Counted from the first letter of the stretch, positions 1-9,110 are shown. The stretch is 64,000 nt of DNA from Brasilonema angustatum HA4187-MV1 (GCA_019359695.1 JAHHGV010000024.1:61421-125420), one strand, 5' to 3'. Notes: generated by a model not told the origin, from the sequence alone. Numbers and translations: made by a program.

Positions 1-1439
1 AAGTAAATTTCCTTCTGAACACTGAAGCCAAAATGCCCATTACTATATTTTACCCAAAGTTGGTCAATTATACGGAGGTCAGTACAGGGAAAGTTTAAGA
101 GTTCTTCCTCTCTAATCCAGTCATGTTCCTTGCGCCCGACAGCTTGGAGCATCACTAGATAGGTTTCATAGTCAGCTTCCTTCCACTTTTGTGCTGCCAG
201 TAAGTCCCGCAGTTTCGTGTAGTCTACGCCTTTTTCTGAACTGAGGTTATCTTCATCAGTTGTAGAGGGTGGAGGTTCAGGGGCAATATCTTTTGCTAGC
301 GGTTCATGTGAACCCGTCGTCTCATCCGCCTCTCCTTCCTGCTGACGTGCTGGGATTAACCGCGCCTCAATTGGCGTGATGTCTTGATCTCTGAGTTGCA
401 AAACTTGCTGCAAGCGCTTCAAATCCTCTCGCGTGTGTTGGCTGAGACTACCTTCATCCTCTAACGCCTCAGTCAGTGCTTCTTCATATTCTTCTAGATT
501 TTGCTGGCGCTTGCGATAAGGTTCTAGAACTTCATTCTCTATTTTCGCTACTTCCTCCGTTGACAAACCCAATTCACTTTGACGTCGGTTGAGAATTCGG
601 CGACCAATACGCGAAACCTGACCATTTCGGATGCACTGTTCTACTTCCTTACGATACTGCAGTTTCGGATCGCCTATCGGAGCTTTCGCCAGTTGAATTT
701 TATAGCCCTCTTTGATAGCATAAATCTCTGGCTTCATTGCGGGTGCTGCTTCCTGCACTTTCTTGCGAGCATACGAATGCAGTTCATCCACGGAAATTAC
801 ACCGTCATTGTCAGTATCAGCCGCGCCTTTCTCAATTCCTTCCACAAGGTAGCGGGTATAAACTGATAACTCTGAACCCTCTTGTTCAAAAGAATACTCA
901 ATGGCAGAAGAAGAAGTCAGAACTGCCCGTCCTTGGACTTCCTCTGGTTGTTTTGTCTCTACCAGTTGGTTTTTAATATCCAAACTGCCATCATCTTTAG
1001 CCTTCATGCCTTGGGCAAATGCACCACTGAAGCAACAGTCAAGAATAATCACCTGTCGCCGCGAACGACTATTTTCCATGACGTCGTGTATCAAGCTAGC
1101 AGCAACAGCGGTAGTTCTGATTAATTCTCCCTTGGAGTTTTTACGAGTTTGACGAGTTGCCAAGTAAAGCCTGCCGATATCATCTTTAATACCATGACCA
1201 GAAAAATACACTAACACCAAATCATCCTTTTGCCGATTGAAGAATAGCGCTTCAATCGCTTCTTCCATCGCTTGTCGTTGGGGGTTTTTCAGCACTGTTA
1301 TATCTGCTTTGTTAAACCCGCCCATATCTGGATGCTGCAAAACTCGCTGTATGGCATCGACATCTTTAACAGCGCCAGCCAGGGGGTTTAAGCCCGGTTC
1401 ATATTCACTAACTCCTATCAACAGTGCAACTTTCGCCAT
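1..1439 (-). CDS. Caspase-family (C14) protein with C-terminal GUN4 domain, partial
   Basis: The gene reads from ATG at 1439 leftwards and is cut by the window edge, leaving about 479 residues and no stop. The N-terminal 230 residues are a metacaspase-like peptidase: the catalytic His is in VYFSGHG (about residue 80) and the catalytic Cys in ILDCCFSGAF (about 130). Then comes an EF-hand-like DTDNDGVISVDEL, a Glu/Arg-rich probable coiled coil, and an acidic/proline linker. The C-terminal part is GUN4-like, with DYTKLRDLL, NFPCTDLRIIDQLW and FGFSVQK. GUN4 domains bind tetrapyrroles in known members; here that is inferred only. It starts 10 bp after the stop of an EACC1-like gene, so the two are probably co-transcribed. 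Such caspases are usually effectors in programmed death or anti-invader systems. Family assignment is firm, while substrate and trigger are unknown. Confidence 0.88.
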   Translation of the reverse strand, partial: MAKVALLIGVSEYEPGLNPLAGAVKDVDAIQRVLQHPDMGGFNKADITVLKNPQRQAMEEAIEALFFNRQKDDLVLVYFSGHGIKDDIGRLYLATRQTRKNSKGELIRTTAVAASLIHDVMENSRSRRQVIILDCCFSGAFAQGMKAKDDGSLDIKNQLVETKQPEEVQGRAVLTSSSAIEYSFEQEGSELSVYTRYLVEGIEKGAADTDNDGVISVDELHSYARKKVQEAAPAMKPEIYAIKEGYKIQLAKAPIGDPKLQYRKEVEQCIRNGQVSRIGRRILNRRQSELGLSTEEVAKIENEVLEPYRKRQQNLEEYEEALTEALEDEGSLSQHTREDLKRLQQVLQLRDQDITPIEARLIPARQQEGEADETTGSHEPLAKDIAPEPPPSTTDEDNLSSEKGVDYTKLRDLLAAQKWKEADYETYLVMLQAVGRKEHDWIREEELLNFPCTDLRIIDQLWVKYSNGHFGFSVQKEIY

Positions 1440-1449
1440 GTTTGCTAGT

Positions 1450-1830
1450 CTACTCTGGGTTCAGTAATTCCTGTATTGCCTTGACTGCTGCTTCTAACTC
1501 TTGCTGACTGCTAGCTTTTATTTTAACTTTCTTGCCGTTTGCTTCTGCTTCTAATTCAATGGTTTTGTTGGCTAGGCGATCGCTCAAAAATCCCCACACT
1601 TGTTTCACATTTTCCGGCTTCACAAAAGCAATCACCTGAGCTGCTACCCAGCCTGTGACTGACTTGGTTCTCAGTAGCGTGTTGGGGTTCACAACTCGAT
1701 CAACCGCTTCCACTTCATCCAAGTCTTTCATCTGTGCTAAAAGCTTCTGGACTTCCTCATTCTTCTCTTCCTCATCCAAGGCGGGATCAGTAAATATAAT
1801 GCTTAGTTTAACGTTTGAGGTATCTGCCAT
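1450..1830 (-). CDS. EACC1-like small protein (effector-associated constant component)
   Basis: A 126-aa protein starting at the second of two adjacent ATGs (1830; 1833 is the alternative). The longer upstream frame lacks a clear reason to be used. It begins with a short strand and the acidic DPALDEEEKNEEV, followed by a helix with LLAQMKDLDEVE, a hydrophobic middle helix, and a C-terminal strand-rich part with KVKIKASSQQELE. This layout matches the EACC1 domain, known from NTP-dependent bacterial conflict systems in which it accompanies caspase-like or other effectors. The caspase-GUN4 gene follows after 10 bp, which is the expected pairing. I infer it recruits or regulates the caspase. No catalytic residues are visible. 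The assignment is by motif memory only and should be checked with a profile search. Confidence 0.65.
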   Translation of the reverse strand: MADTSNVKLSIIFTDPALDEEEKNEEVQKLLAQMKDLDEVEAVDRVVNPNTLLRTKSVTGWVAAQVIAFVKPENVKQVWGFLSDRLANKTIELEAEANGKKVKIKASSQQELEAAVKAIQELLNPE

Positions 1831-2020
1831 CATACTGCTTTTGTTATGAATAATATATACACTTGCGAAAATTCTACTGTATGTAGATATCAATTAAACA
1901 GTAGACTATTCCGGAAATTCTCCTCCCTTTCCTCTTTATGACGACTTACGCACTCAAAACCCGAAACCTCGATCCCCCCTGGTGCTCTGTCAACCCAAAA
2001 TTGCCGGGTTAAGGCAAGCA

Positions 2021-2061
2021 GGGGAGGCAGTGCGTTGCTCTCCGCAACGCACTGCCTCCCC
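2021..2061. repeat. Perfect 18-bp stem-loop, dispersed-repeat type
   Basis: Arms beginning GGGGAGGCAGTGCG pair exactly across a 5-nt loop. The following AAAAAAGGGG and the flanking GGGG/CCCC runs are typical of cyanobacterial small mobile repeats rather than of a clean terminator. It could still stop read-through from the minus-strand gene at 2277. Confidence 0.75.
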
Positions 2062-2141
2062 TAAAAAAGGGGGGAATCTTAAAAGCCCCCTTTTTAACTC
2101 TGTTGGGGGATCTCTTTTGCGTAAGTTCTATTTATAAGCAC

Positions 2142-2231
2142 AAAGGTGCCGCAGGCGGATAGGGGTAAACTCCACGTCTGTGCTTAATTTTTGCCTAACA
2201 GCTTTGTTCCTCACTCGTTCCCAGCCTGAGG
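2142..2231. repeat. Dispersed repeat, copy 1 (flanks the AI-2E-type gene)
   Basis: It starts AAAGGTGCCGCAGGCGG and shares most of its length with 3633-3730 in the same orientation. The two copies bracket the AI-2E-type membrane gene. Confidence 0.8.
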
Positions 2232-2276
2232 CTGAGAATGCATTTGGTGTGAGGATCTGCCTCTGGGAACGACTCT

Positions 2277-3302
2277 CTATGCCTCTCCTTTCAAATCATC
2301 AATTTCTAACAAACTGACAAGCAAACCAGCAATTGGAACAGCAAGGAAAATCCCTAGCAGCCCAGCAATTCTTGCACCGACTAATAAAGCAAAAAATGTA
2401 ACGACAGGGTTAACATCGACTGAATTTTGCATGATTCGCGGCGAAACTAAGTTGTCTTGGATTTGCTGAAGTATAATTGAGGCTACTAAGACTTTGAAAG
2501 CAAGGAAAATATCTTGAGTTAACAAAATAAAAAAAACAATACCAATTCCTAAAGTTGCTCCAATGCCTGGAACCGCATCAATAACTCCAATTATTAAAGA
2601 CAAAACTAAGGGAAAAGGAACCTGGAGTAATATAAAAACTAAAAAAGTAACACTTGACAGAAATAACATTAAAATTAATTGCGCTCTAAAAAATCCTAAA
2701 AGCTTCTCTTCAACTGTATCTGCAAAGTGCTTACGCGATCTTTCTGGTACAATTTTCAAAACAAATTGCCAAACCTTTTTCCCATTCAGCAACATAAAAA
2801 GGGTAACAACTGCAATCAAAATAACATTAACAAAATTGGTGAGGGAAGCTCCTAAAAGACTAATAATATAATTAATAGCTGAGAAAGCAAAGCTTCGGAT
2901 TCGCTCCGCAATAGCATCAAGATCTAATTGGATATTGCGAGTTTGAAGAAAAGCTTCTATTTGTGCTACAAAAGAGCCAATAGAATTAGCCATCTCAAAA
3001 AATCTATCAATGAGTTGTTGTCCTTGAGACAAAATTGCTAAACCGAGGGTGATTGCTAAAGCGATAATAATTAAAAGGCTTACCAAGAAAACCAAGATAA
3101 CTGCAACTGTCCGGGGTAAAAAACGCTGCAACCAGCGAACAGGATAGTTCAATAAAGCAGCTAAAATCGCGGCGAATGTGAAAATTACAATAACTGTTTC
3201 AAAATAAGTGAAAAGCTGTAACATTGCCCAACCAAGGGCGAATAATAGTAAAAAGTGAATGATAAAGGAATTATTTAGTCGCTGTCGGAGATTGTTCATC
3301 AT
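2277..3302 (-). CDS. AI-2E family (PerM/UPF0118-type) membrane transporter
   Basis: A 341-aa polytopic inner-membrane protein. An N-terminal pair of hydrophobic helices (about residues 12-60) is followed by a long hydrophobic segment, a soluble amphipathic middle part, and a C-terminal cluster of helices containing FVNVILIAVVTLFMLLNG, PGIGATLGIG and GLLGIFLAVPIAGLL. That layout is characteristic of the AI-2E/PerM family, whose members export or exchange small molecules or ions. The substrate cannot be read from sequence. I prefer ATG 3302 because AGGA sits 6-7 nt upstream of it; an ATG seven codons further up (3323) is in frame but has no better site. The gene stands alone between two copies of a dispersed repeat. 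Confidence 0.85.
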   Translation of the reverse strand: MMNNLRQRLNNSFIIHFLLLFALGWAMLQLFTYFETVIVIFTFAAILAALLNYPVRWLQRFLPRTVAVILVFLVSLLIIIALAITLGLAILSQGQQLIDRFFEMANSIGSFVAQIEAFLQTRNIQLDLDAIAERIRSFAFSAINYIISLLGASLTNFVNVILIAVVTLFMLLNGKKVWQFVLKIVPERSRKHFADTVEEKLLGFFRAQLILMLFLSSVTFLVFILLQVPFPLVLSLIIGVIDAVPGIGATLGIGIVFFILLTQDIFLAFKVLVASIILQQIQDNLVSPRIMQNSVDVNPVVTFFALLVGARIAGLLGIFLAVPIAGLLVSLLEIDDLKGEA

Positions 3303-3632
3303 TTGCTTTCCTGATTTCTTCAATTTAGCGGACTTGAAAAATTAAAGTGAAGCATTGACTTGTTTGTTTGGCAACAAATTGTTTTAAAAACCGTACTTGG
3401 TTTGGCGCTAAAGTTCGTGTGATGAAAACATTCAAGTAGGTAACGTAAAGTTTAGTTTCCCAGTTGACATAACTGCTAATCAATGAGTTGCATTTTTGCT
3501 GATACGCATGATTGCGTCTCTTGCTTTGCGCAATAGGCACATGCGATAAGTCGGAGGCTGATCGCACCTTGAGGACAATGCTCAGTTTACCTGGTTTTTG
3601 GTCTTAACCGAACCGTATTACTTTATAACGGG

Positions 3633-3730
3633 AAAGGTGCCGCAGGCGGATAGGGGTAAACTCCACGTCTGTCCTTAATTTTTGCGTCACAGCTTTGTTC
3701 CTCGCTCGTCGCTTGTTCCCAGCCTCAGAC
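3633..3730. repeat. Dispersed repeat, copy 2
   Basis: Same orientation and near-identical start to 2142-2231. It diverges after GCTTTGTTCCTC, where a CGCTCGTCGCTTG variant appears. Confidence 0.78.
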
Positions 3731-3864
3731 TGTAGAACTCCCTAGTGGAAAAATATTAAACCTTCCTCGCTTTAGAGTCGAATAATATGTTTAGACTATT
3801 GACATTTGTTTTACCAGGTGCAAGACGTAAGTTACGATCAATCCAAACATATTCTTAAACTCAC

Positions 3865-4141
3865 CTATGAGTGAGCAGTGCCCACCCTACCCTTAATTCA
3901 CTGTTCGCGCAAACTTCTAGTTGTATGTTGTCGGCAGTGCCCACCACCAAGGATTTTGAGAAGGGACTCAGGGCATACGTAGCGCAATTGCTTCACTGTG
4001 CGATACGCGTAGCGTCAAGCCTCCGGCTTATCGCCAAATCTTGAAATTGCTGTGACGGTAATTTGTAAGGTGGGCACTGCCTATCTTCTGATCTCATGAG
4101 TCTGCTATGAGTGAGCAGTGCCCACCCTACCCTTAATTCAC
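3865..4141. repeat. 37-bp direct repeat pair with internal inverted copy
   Basis: Copies at 3865-3901 and 4105-4141 are identical (core GAGCAGTGCCCACCCTACCC). Related inverted pieces lie near 3935 and 4070. No open reading frame crosses it. Confidence 0.85.
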
Positions 4142-4169
4142 AATTCGTAATAGGCTAATATTACGAATT
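4142..4169. promoter_or_regulatory. Palindrome 12 bp upstream of the inositol-phosphatase start
   Basis: Arms AATTCGTAAT and ATTACGAATT (10 bp, 8-nt spacer) end just before the start codon at 4181. The position fits an operator or a 5'-UTR hairpin, but no regulator can be named. Confidence 0.4.
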
Positions 4170-4180
4170 ATTAACTAGTC

Positions 4181-5002
4181 ATGACTAATCTGCAAATCTT
4201 TTTGGATATTGCTACAGAAGCAGCCCTCGCTGCTGGCGCGGTGTTGCAAGGTTATTTGGGTAAGGTGGAAGACGCGATTATTGAAAAAGGACGCCCCGGT
4301 GATTTGGTAACTGCTGCTGATAAAGCTTCGGAAGCGGTGGTTTTAGATGTTTTGCGTCGTCACTTTCCTGACCATTCTATCCTGGCTGAGGAATCTGGGA
4401 AACTAGGAAATCAAGATAGTGAGTATCTCTGGGCGATTGATCCTCTGGATGGAACAACGAACTTTGCTCACCAATATCCCTTTTTTGCTGTCTCCATTGG
4501 GCTGTTGATTCAGGGTGTCCCGCAAGTCGGTGTTATTTATGACCCTTTTCATAACGAGCTATTCCGGGCGGCTCAAGGTTTGGGAGCAACGCGGAACCGT
4601 TGCCCAATAAAGGTTTCAAAAACTTCTCAACTTGGTAAAAGTTTGTTGGTTTCCGGATTTGCCTATGACCGTCGTGAAACATCTGACAACAACTATGCCG
4701 AATTCTGTCACTTGACTCATCTGACTCAAGGAGTTCGGCGTAGTGGTTCCGCATCCCTAGATTTGGCTCATATCGCCTGCGGTCGTGTTGATGGTTACTG
4801 GGAAAGAGGTCTTTCTCCTTGGGATATTACTGCTGGTATCATTTTAATACGAGAAGCTGGGGGAAAGGTGACTGCATACGATGGGAGTTCCTTAGATATC
4901 TCGTCTGGTAGAATTCTAGCTACGAATGGTTCTATTCACAACAGCCTGAGTCATGAACTACAACAAGTTCCACCGCTGTCTTCATGGGCTAATCCCCATT
5001 AG
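4181..5002 (+). CDS. Inositol monophosphatase family protein
   Basis: A 273-aa soluble enzyme of the Mg-dependent inositol monophosphatase/SuhB superfamily. Visible metal-site motifs are DLVTAADKASE (first metal loop, about residue 41), LAEESG (Glu ligand, about 70), DPLDGTTNF (about 87-95) and WDITAGIILIREAGG (about 213). Length is typical. It should hydrolyse a phosphomonoester such as inositol-1-phosphate; related cyanobacterial enzymes may act on other sugar phosphates. It stands alone, with repeats on both sides. Start chosen at the first ATG, as the family's N-terminal helix begins there. Confidence 0.92.
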   Translation: MTNLQIFLDIATEAALAAGAVLQGYLGKVEDAIIEKGRPGDLVTAADKASEAVVLDVLRRHFPDHSILAEESGKLGNQDSEYLWAIDPLDGTTNFAHQYPFFAVSIGLLIQGVPQVGVIYDPFHNELFRAAQGLGATRNRCPIKVSKTSQLGKSLLVSGFAYDRRETSDNNYAEFCHLTHLTQGVRRSGSASLDLAHIACGRVDGYWERGLSPWDITAGIILIREAGGKVTAYDGSSLDISSGRILATNGSIHNSLSHELQQVPPLSSWANPH

Positions 5003-5597
5003 CATGCTGAAAAACTAACAGTGAGGGAGTTTAATTTACAGCTGCTGTTGCTGATTTATCAGCCTGAGCAATTCAGCAATATTTTCTCAGTTGTGAGCCT
5101 TTAACTAGCGATAGAAAACCGCTAGCAACAGCCTTAAGAAACTAAATCCCCCTTCTTGTTTGTTCCCTGTTCCCTGTTAAGCGTTCCCTGTCTTTCTTGA
5201 AAGCAATCCACAGGCTGCGCAGCACCCGCTATGAATGAAACAAACACCTTTTTCCCCTTACACCCCGTACACCCCTACACCCCTTATACCGTTTCACTTT
5301 AAGGTTGATACAAATAGGCAGCAGAGGAGCAGAGGAGCAGAGGAGCAGGGGAGAAAGAATTAGAGACTAATCATTTGTATCAAGGATTTCGTGAAATGGT
5401 ATTACACCCCTGTGTTTCTTCAGAGAGCGCTGAGAGTGCACAAAGAATAAATGATAAGTCTAATTTACTATTTCCTCTGTTGGTACAAGAAGGCTAAAAA
5501 GAGGGGTAAACTCATTAGACGTCTTGCAAAAGTGAGATTTTTGATGGTTCTGTTCCCTGTTCCCTGTTAAGCGTTCCCAACTTCTGCAAGAAGTCTA
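5003..5597. other. Intergenic region, MITE-like element and simple repeats
   Basis: No gene seen. It holds a MITE-like element (5286-5402) and two copies of a TTCCCTGTTAAGCGTTCCC repeat (near 5170 and 5560), a string that recurs near 44040 and 58740. Confidence 0.7.
5286..5402. mobile_element. MITE-like 117-bp element with imperfect 30-bp terminal inverted repeats
   Basis: The left end ATACCGTTTCAC...TTGATACAAAT pairs with the complement of the right end ATTTGTATCAAGG...TGAAATGGTAT, with about 24 of 30 positions matching. Inside is a short tandem array of AGGAGCAG units (5321-5350). There is no coding capacity. Confidence 0.6.
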
Positions 5598-6767
5598 TTA
5601 TTGCAACTGTGCCCAAATTCCTTGACAAGGTTCTATAACTAGCCCCTGAAAAATTGATTGAGTTGATGGATGAATGTCTATTCTATACAGAGAAAAAAGA
5701 CCTGTAGGACTTTTAAGGTTTAACTCTCTTCGGGTAAGACATAATGCTTGTGCTCGATGAAGTTCCACAGCTTGGAGTAAACCTGGATAACTCAAATTAC
5801 GTAAAGCTAATTGACCATTTTTAGTGATATATATGGCATCATTTTGAAAAAGATGTTCTAAGCTTAGAAGGCTAGCATATACATCTACATCTTTTTCTAT
5901 GCCTCCTAAACGGTGAGCATCTAAGCCAAAGCGAATGCAGAAATTGACAGCTACCAACTTCCCAGCTTCTTGGGCAGGTAAAGTGCAAGCTGCAAATTCA
6001 AACCCTAGACTATCAGATCGCCATTCCTCCACACCTGCATAGGCATAATTTTGGAAAAGTTTCTGCTTTAATTTGAAGTCAAATCCCAAACCACTCGCAT
6101 GCCCTGCTTCATGAACTTGAGTGTCTGCATGGCGATAGCGTTCACCATTGATTTTGTCTTCTAAGGGGTCTAATAGTAAATTAGCCGTTTCATACTCAAA
6201 TATTTTTTGGATGCATTCGCGGCTGGAACCTAAAAAACGTCGTCGCTGCTCGCTTGTATTGTTTAATACTGCGCCAGAAACACTGTTAGGAAAACACCAT
6301 CTATGCGGGACGATGAAGGCTTCACCAGTTTCACCACTCACATTACCGCAACTAGCAATCTCGGTAAAAGAATGGTTTCTTGGAACTGGTTGACCGAGTT
6401 TTCCAAATTTTTCGCGAGTCAGATGTTCTAATTGTTCAATAGATGGCTGAAAGTTCTCGTGCATTTTCCCGTAAATTGCGCTTAAAGTCACCAGGGGTTG
6501 GGATTGTCGATTTATTTTGTAAGGTGCAATAATCAGGAAATAGCCATTTTTACCGATAAAATCCTTATTGATAAAGCCTTCAGATAAGATACTCCAGTCG
6601 TCATTTTCTAAAGCATCTGCTGTGTTGAGTAGCCAAGTAGGAGGAAGTTCACAAAAGTTTGCCGCCTGTTGACGCAGTTTTTTAACAGCAATAGTAATTT
6701 CATTTTTGTCAATATATTCGACTATTTTTTTGACTAATTCTTGTTCGTTGACAACAGTGATGTTCAT
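5598..6767 (-). CDS. Unknown protein with HExxH and EExxxD, metallopeptidase-like
   Basis: A 389-aa cytoplasmic protein (no signal or membrane segment). I chose ATG 6767 because AGAGG precedes it by about 9 nt; the frame stays open to 6893. Residues 219-223 are HEAGH, preceded by DTQV, and about 25 residues later comes GVEEWRSDSLGFEFA. An HExxH zinc motif followed by EE-x-R-x-D/E resembles the arrangement in M49 (dipeptidyl-peptidase III) gluzincins, though the spacing is shorter here. I do not recognise the family by name. It is the last gene of the NRPS operon (182 bp after the ABC exporter), so a role in maturing the peptide, in self-protection or in product turnover is possible. Function is not established. 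Confidence 0.7.
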   Translation of the reverse strand: MNITVVNEQELVKKIVEYIDKNEITIAVKKLRQQAANFCELPPTWLLNTADALENDDWSILSEGFINKDFIGKNGYFLIIAPYKINRQSQPLVTLSAIYGKMHENFQPSIEQLEHLTREKFGKLGQPVPRNHSFTEIASCGNVSGETGEAFIVPHRWCFPNSVSGAVLNNTSEQRRRFLGSSRECIQKIFEYETANLLLDPLEDKINGERYRHADTQVHEAGHASGLGFDFKLKQKLFQNYAYAGVEEWRSDSLGFEFAACTLPAQEAGKLVAVNFCIRFGLDAHRLGGIEKDVDVYASLLSLEHLFQNDAIYITKNGQLALRNLSYPGLLQAVELHRAQALCLTRRELNLKSPTGLFSLYRIDIHPSTQSIFQGLVIEPCQGIWAQLQ

Positions 6768-6949
6768 TTTTGATACCTCTTTGGTAGATGCGAAATTTGG
6801 TGTTGTGATTGGTTGAAAGTACGAAATTGCATAATCTATAGCTCTATTTATGGGTTCGACATTTTGCTTATTTTGGAAAAAAGCACAGAACAAGAATTAA
6901 TTGTTGCGCAAAAGCAGCAGAAGTTTTACCTAAAAAGCATAAGTAACCG

Positions 6950-9064
6950 CTAAACTCTCACCCATTTCAACACCTTGGGGTCTTTGTTGTAGCGGTAGGT
7001 AAAGCCGTCTTTACCAGTAATGGATTTACCAAGGCTTCCTCTGCTTCTAATGCTGGCAATTGAATAGTCTGTTAATGTCTGCATTTCTTTATGAGAAAGA
7101 CCTTCGATTGTGCCTGTAACTACCTCTACTTCTGATTGAGTTTGGGATTCATTATTAGGAGAATCATCTATTTCTAATTGAGTTTGGGATTCATTATTAG
7201 GAGAATCATCTATTTCTAATTGAGTTTGGGATTCATTATTAGGAAATTCATCTATTGTGATTTGAGCATTTTCATGGGGAATCGTGACAATTTCTTTTGC
7301 TTTTTGAGTCCGGTAATCCTGCACGGTCAAAAGTTGCCAACTAGAATCTTCTTGTGAAAGTTCCAGAACCCATTGATGATAATGAAATAGACTTTCCCGA
7401 TGTCCGACACTGATAAATGTTGTTTTTGTCTCTTGTAACTGTTGATATAAGTGCCCTTCGTTGTTCAAATCTAAAGCACTCGTTGCTTCATCTAATATGG
7501 TAAAGCTAGGATGGGTAACTAATAGTCGTGCAAATGCAAGGCGTTGTTGTTCTCCTAACGATAATATGTTCTCCCAAGGAACTTCTGTATCAAAGCCTTC
7601 GACTCGACTTAGCAAGTTTTGCAGATTGACTTGTTGCAAAACTTCTTTGAGTTCCGCATCGGTCATTTGACGATTGGTATTAGGATAAAGTAACTGTTCG
7701 CGCAAAGTTCCTAAGATTATATAAGGACGTTGAGGCAGAAATAAAACTTCTTCTAATGGAGGTCGCACCAGACGACCAGTTCCTGCATTCCACAAACCAG
7801 CGATCGCTCTCAATAAAGAACTTTTACCTCGACCACTTGGCCCAACAATTAATAAACCTTCTCCTGCTTTGACAGAAAGGGACAAATCTTCAACGATCAC
7901 TTGTTCATAGTTGGGCGTTTTTAGAGTGACATGTTCAAAAGCAATATGATTCTCTTCTATTGTTTTAATAGTACTCACCTTTTCAGGTTGTTTGGTCACT
8001 TCTTGTAGTGCATCTGAAAACTCAGATAAACGCTCAACGTAAGTCGAAAATCGTCCAGAAGTCCCAAATTCAGTTATTAATTGTCCCAAAGCACTAGCAA
8101 ACAGATTACAAGCTAAAGCGGCTTGTCCAAGTTGTCCAAAATCAATTTCATCTCTAATATATAAAGGTGCGAGTACTAAAAAGGGGAAAAGTTGGATAAC
8201 GGCTTGATATCCTCTGCTAAAAATATCCCGACTTCTCTCCCAATTATTCTTGCTTTCAGTATTTTTGAGAATCTTACTAAATCGGCGCTGAATTATATTT
8301 GACTCTTGTTTTTCTCCTTGAAAAAAAGCTATTGATTCAGCGTGATTCCTAACATGAGTCAATGCATAATTGTAGTCTGCCTTAAATTCGAGTTCCTCTT
8401 GATTAATTTTATTCAATTCTTGATTTAAGTAAAGAGCAATAAAATTTCCTAGAAAGGTATAAGCAAGCAGAATAAGAGCAATCTGTTGGGAAATGAACCA
8501 GACAATTATAAAAAAAGTTGTCATTTCTAGTACTTTTTCTAGAAAAGTACCTGAAAAATTCAGAGCATTACTAATAATCGGTTCAATTTCTTGGGATAGA
8601 CGTTGATCTGGATTATCAATATCGGATATAAAGTTAATTTTATAATAAGCACGATTGCTCAAATATTTATCTAAAGTTTGATTATTTAGCCATTTGTACC
8701 AATCAAGAGCGATTTGTTTTCTGACAAATTTAGAAAATCCTACTAAAAGCGTTACAAAGACAAGCACAACAATATTGACTGATAAGGTTTTAATGAACTT
8801 GGAATAATCTTTTTCTTGAATAAGAGTATCGACCAAATAGCGACCAACGAAACTATCAAAAGCAGTCATTCCTACAAGCGCGATTATTAGTAAGATCAGG
8901 AAAATAAGCATTCCCCATGCACGAATCACGTCTGAGAATGCTCTTTCTCCCGGGTTTGTTGGATACCAGTAAGGACCAGCGATCGCTTTTACATCTTGCC
9001 AAAATTGAATAAAACCTGAAAAAGCATTTTTTGTGGGTTGAGTTTGAACAACTTGGGTTGGCAT
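6950..9064 (-). CDS. ABC exporter, fused permease and ATPase (SbmA/YddA-type)
   Basis: 704 aa. The N-terminal half (residues about 1-340) is an ABC-membrane-2/SbmA-BacA-like domain with about five or six membrane helices. The C-terminal half is an ATPase with Walker A GPSGRGKSS, signature LSLGEQQRLAFAR and Walker B FTILDEATSALD. A C-terminal extension of about 100 residues carries nearly three copies of a 14-residue acidic repeat and a basic tail. Stand-alone permease-ATPase fusions of this kind accompany cyanopeptolin synthetase genes in other cyanobacteria, so export of the NRPS product is the likely job. It lies in the NRPS operon, separated from the SDR by a 187-bp stretch with NRPS relics. 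Confidence 0.88.
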   Translation of the reverse strand: MPTQVVQTQPTKNAFSGFIQFWQDVKAIAGPYWYPTNPGERAFSDVIRAWGMLIFLILLIIALVGMTAFDSFVGRYLVDTLIQEKDYSKFIKTLSVNIVVLVFVTLLVGFSKFVRKQIALDWYKWLNNQTLDKYLSNRAYYKINFISDIDNPDQRLSQEIEPIISNALNFSGTFLEKVLEMTTFFIIVWFISQQIALILLAYTFLGNFIALYLNQELNKINQEELEFKADYNYALTHVRNHAESIAFFQGEKQESNIIQRRFSKILKNTESKNNWERSRDIFSRGYQAVIQLFPFLVLAPLYIRDEIDFGQLGQAALACNLFASALGQLITEFGTSGRFSTYVERLSEFSDALQEVTKQPEKVSTIKTIEENHIAFEHVTLKTPNYEQVIVEDLSLSVKAGEGLLIVGPSGRGKSSLLRAIAGLWNAGTGRLVRPPLEEVLFLPQRPYIILGTLREQLLYPNTNRQMTDAELKEVLQQVNLQNLLSRVEGFDTEVPWENILSLGEQQRLAFARLLVTHPSFTILDEATSALDLNNEGHLYQQLQETKTTFISVGHRESLFHYHQWVLELSQEDSSWQLLTVQDYRTQKAKEIVTIPHENAQITIDEFPNNESQTQLEIDDSPNNESQTQLEIDDSPNNESQTQSEVEVVTGTIEGLSHKEMQTLTDYSIASIRSRGSLGKSITGKDGFTYRYNKDPKVLKWVRV
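7127..7258. repeat. 42-bp tandem repeat inside the ABC exporter gene
   Basis: Full units start at 7141 and 7183, with a partial third unit at 7225. They encode a 14-residue repeat containing EIDDSPNNESQTQ. The period is a multiple of three, so the frame is kept. It should vary in copy number between strains. Confidence 0.9.
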
Positions 9065-9110
9065 ATTTTAGAAATAAACTGAAATCTTTTCTCAAATTTA
9101 GTACTTTTTA

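Larger units (their letters stand above)
1831..2276. other. Intergenic region with a strong hairpin and dispersed repeat
   Basis: No gene is visible. It holds a perfect inverted repeat (arms 2021-2038 and 2044-2061, 18 bp, 5-nt loop) followed by an A-run and a G-run, and then the left copy of a roughly 90-bp dispersed repeat (2142-2231). The promoter of the EACC1/caspase pair should lie in the part next to 1830, but no clear -10/-35 is seen. Confidence 0.7.
3324..4180. other. 857-bp intergenic region made of dispersed repeats
   Basis: No convincing gene. It contains the second copy of the repeat that flanks the AI-2E-type gene (3633-3730), two 37-bp direct repeats (3865-3901 and 4105-4141) around an inverted partial copy (GGTGGGCACTGCC near 4070), and a small palindrome just before the next start codon. 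Confidence 0.7.

Noticed and set aside
3325..3567. 80-codon minus-strand frame upstream of the AI-2E-type gene
   Set aside because: No ribosome site, no motif, made partly of dispersed-repeat DNA (TTGCGTCTCTTGCTTTGCGC).
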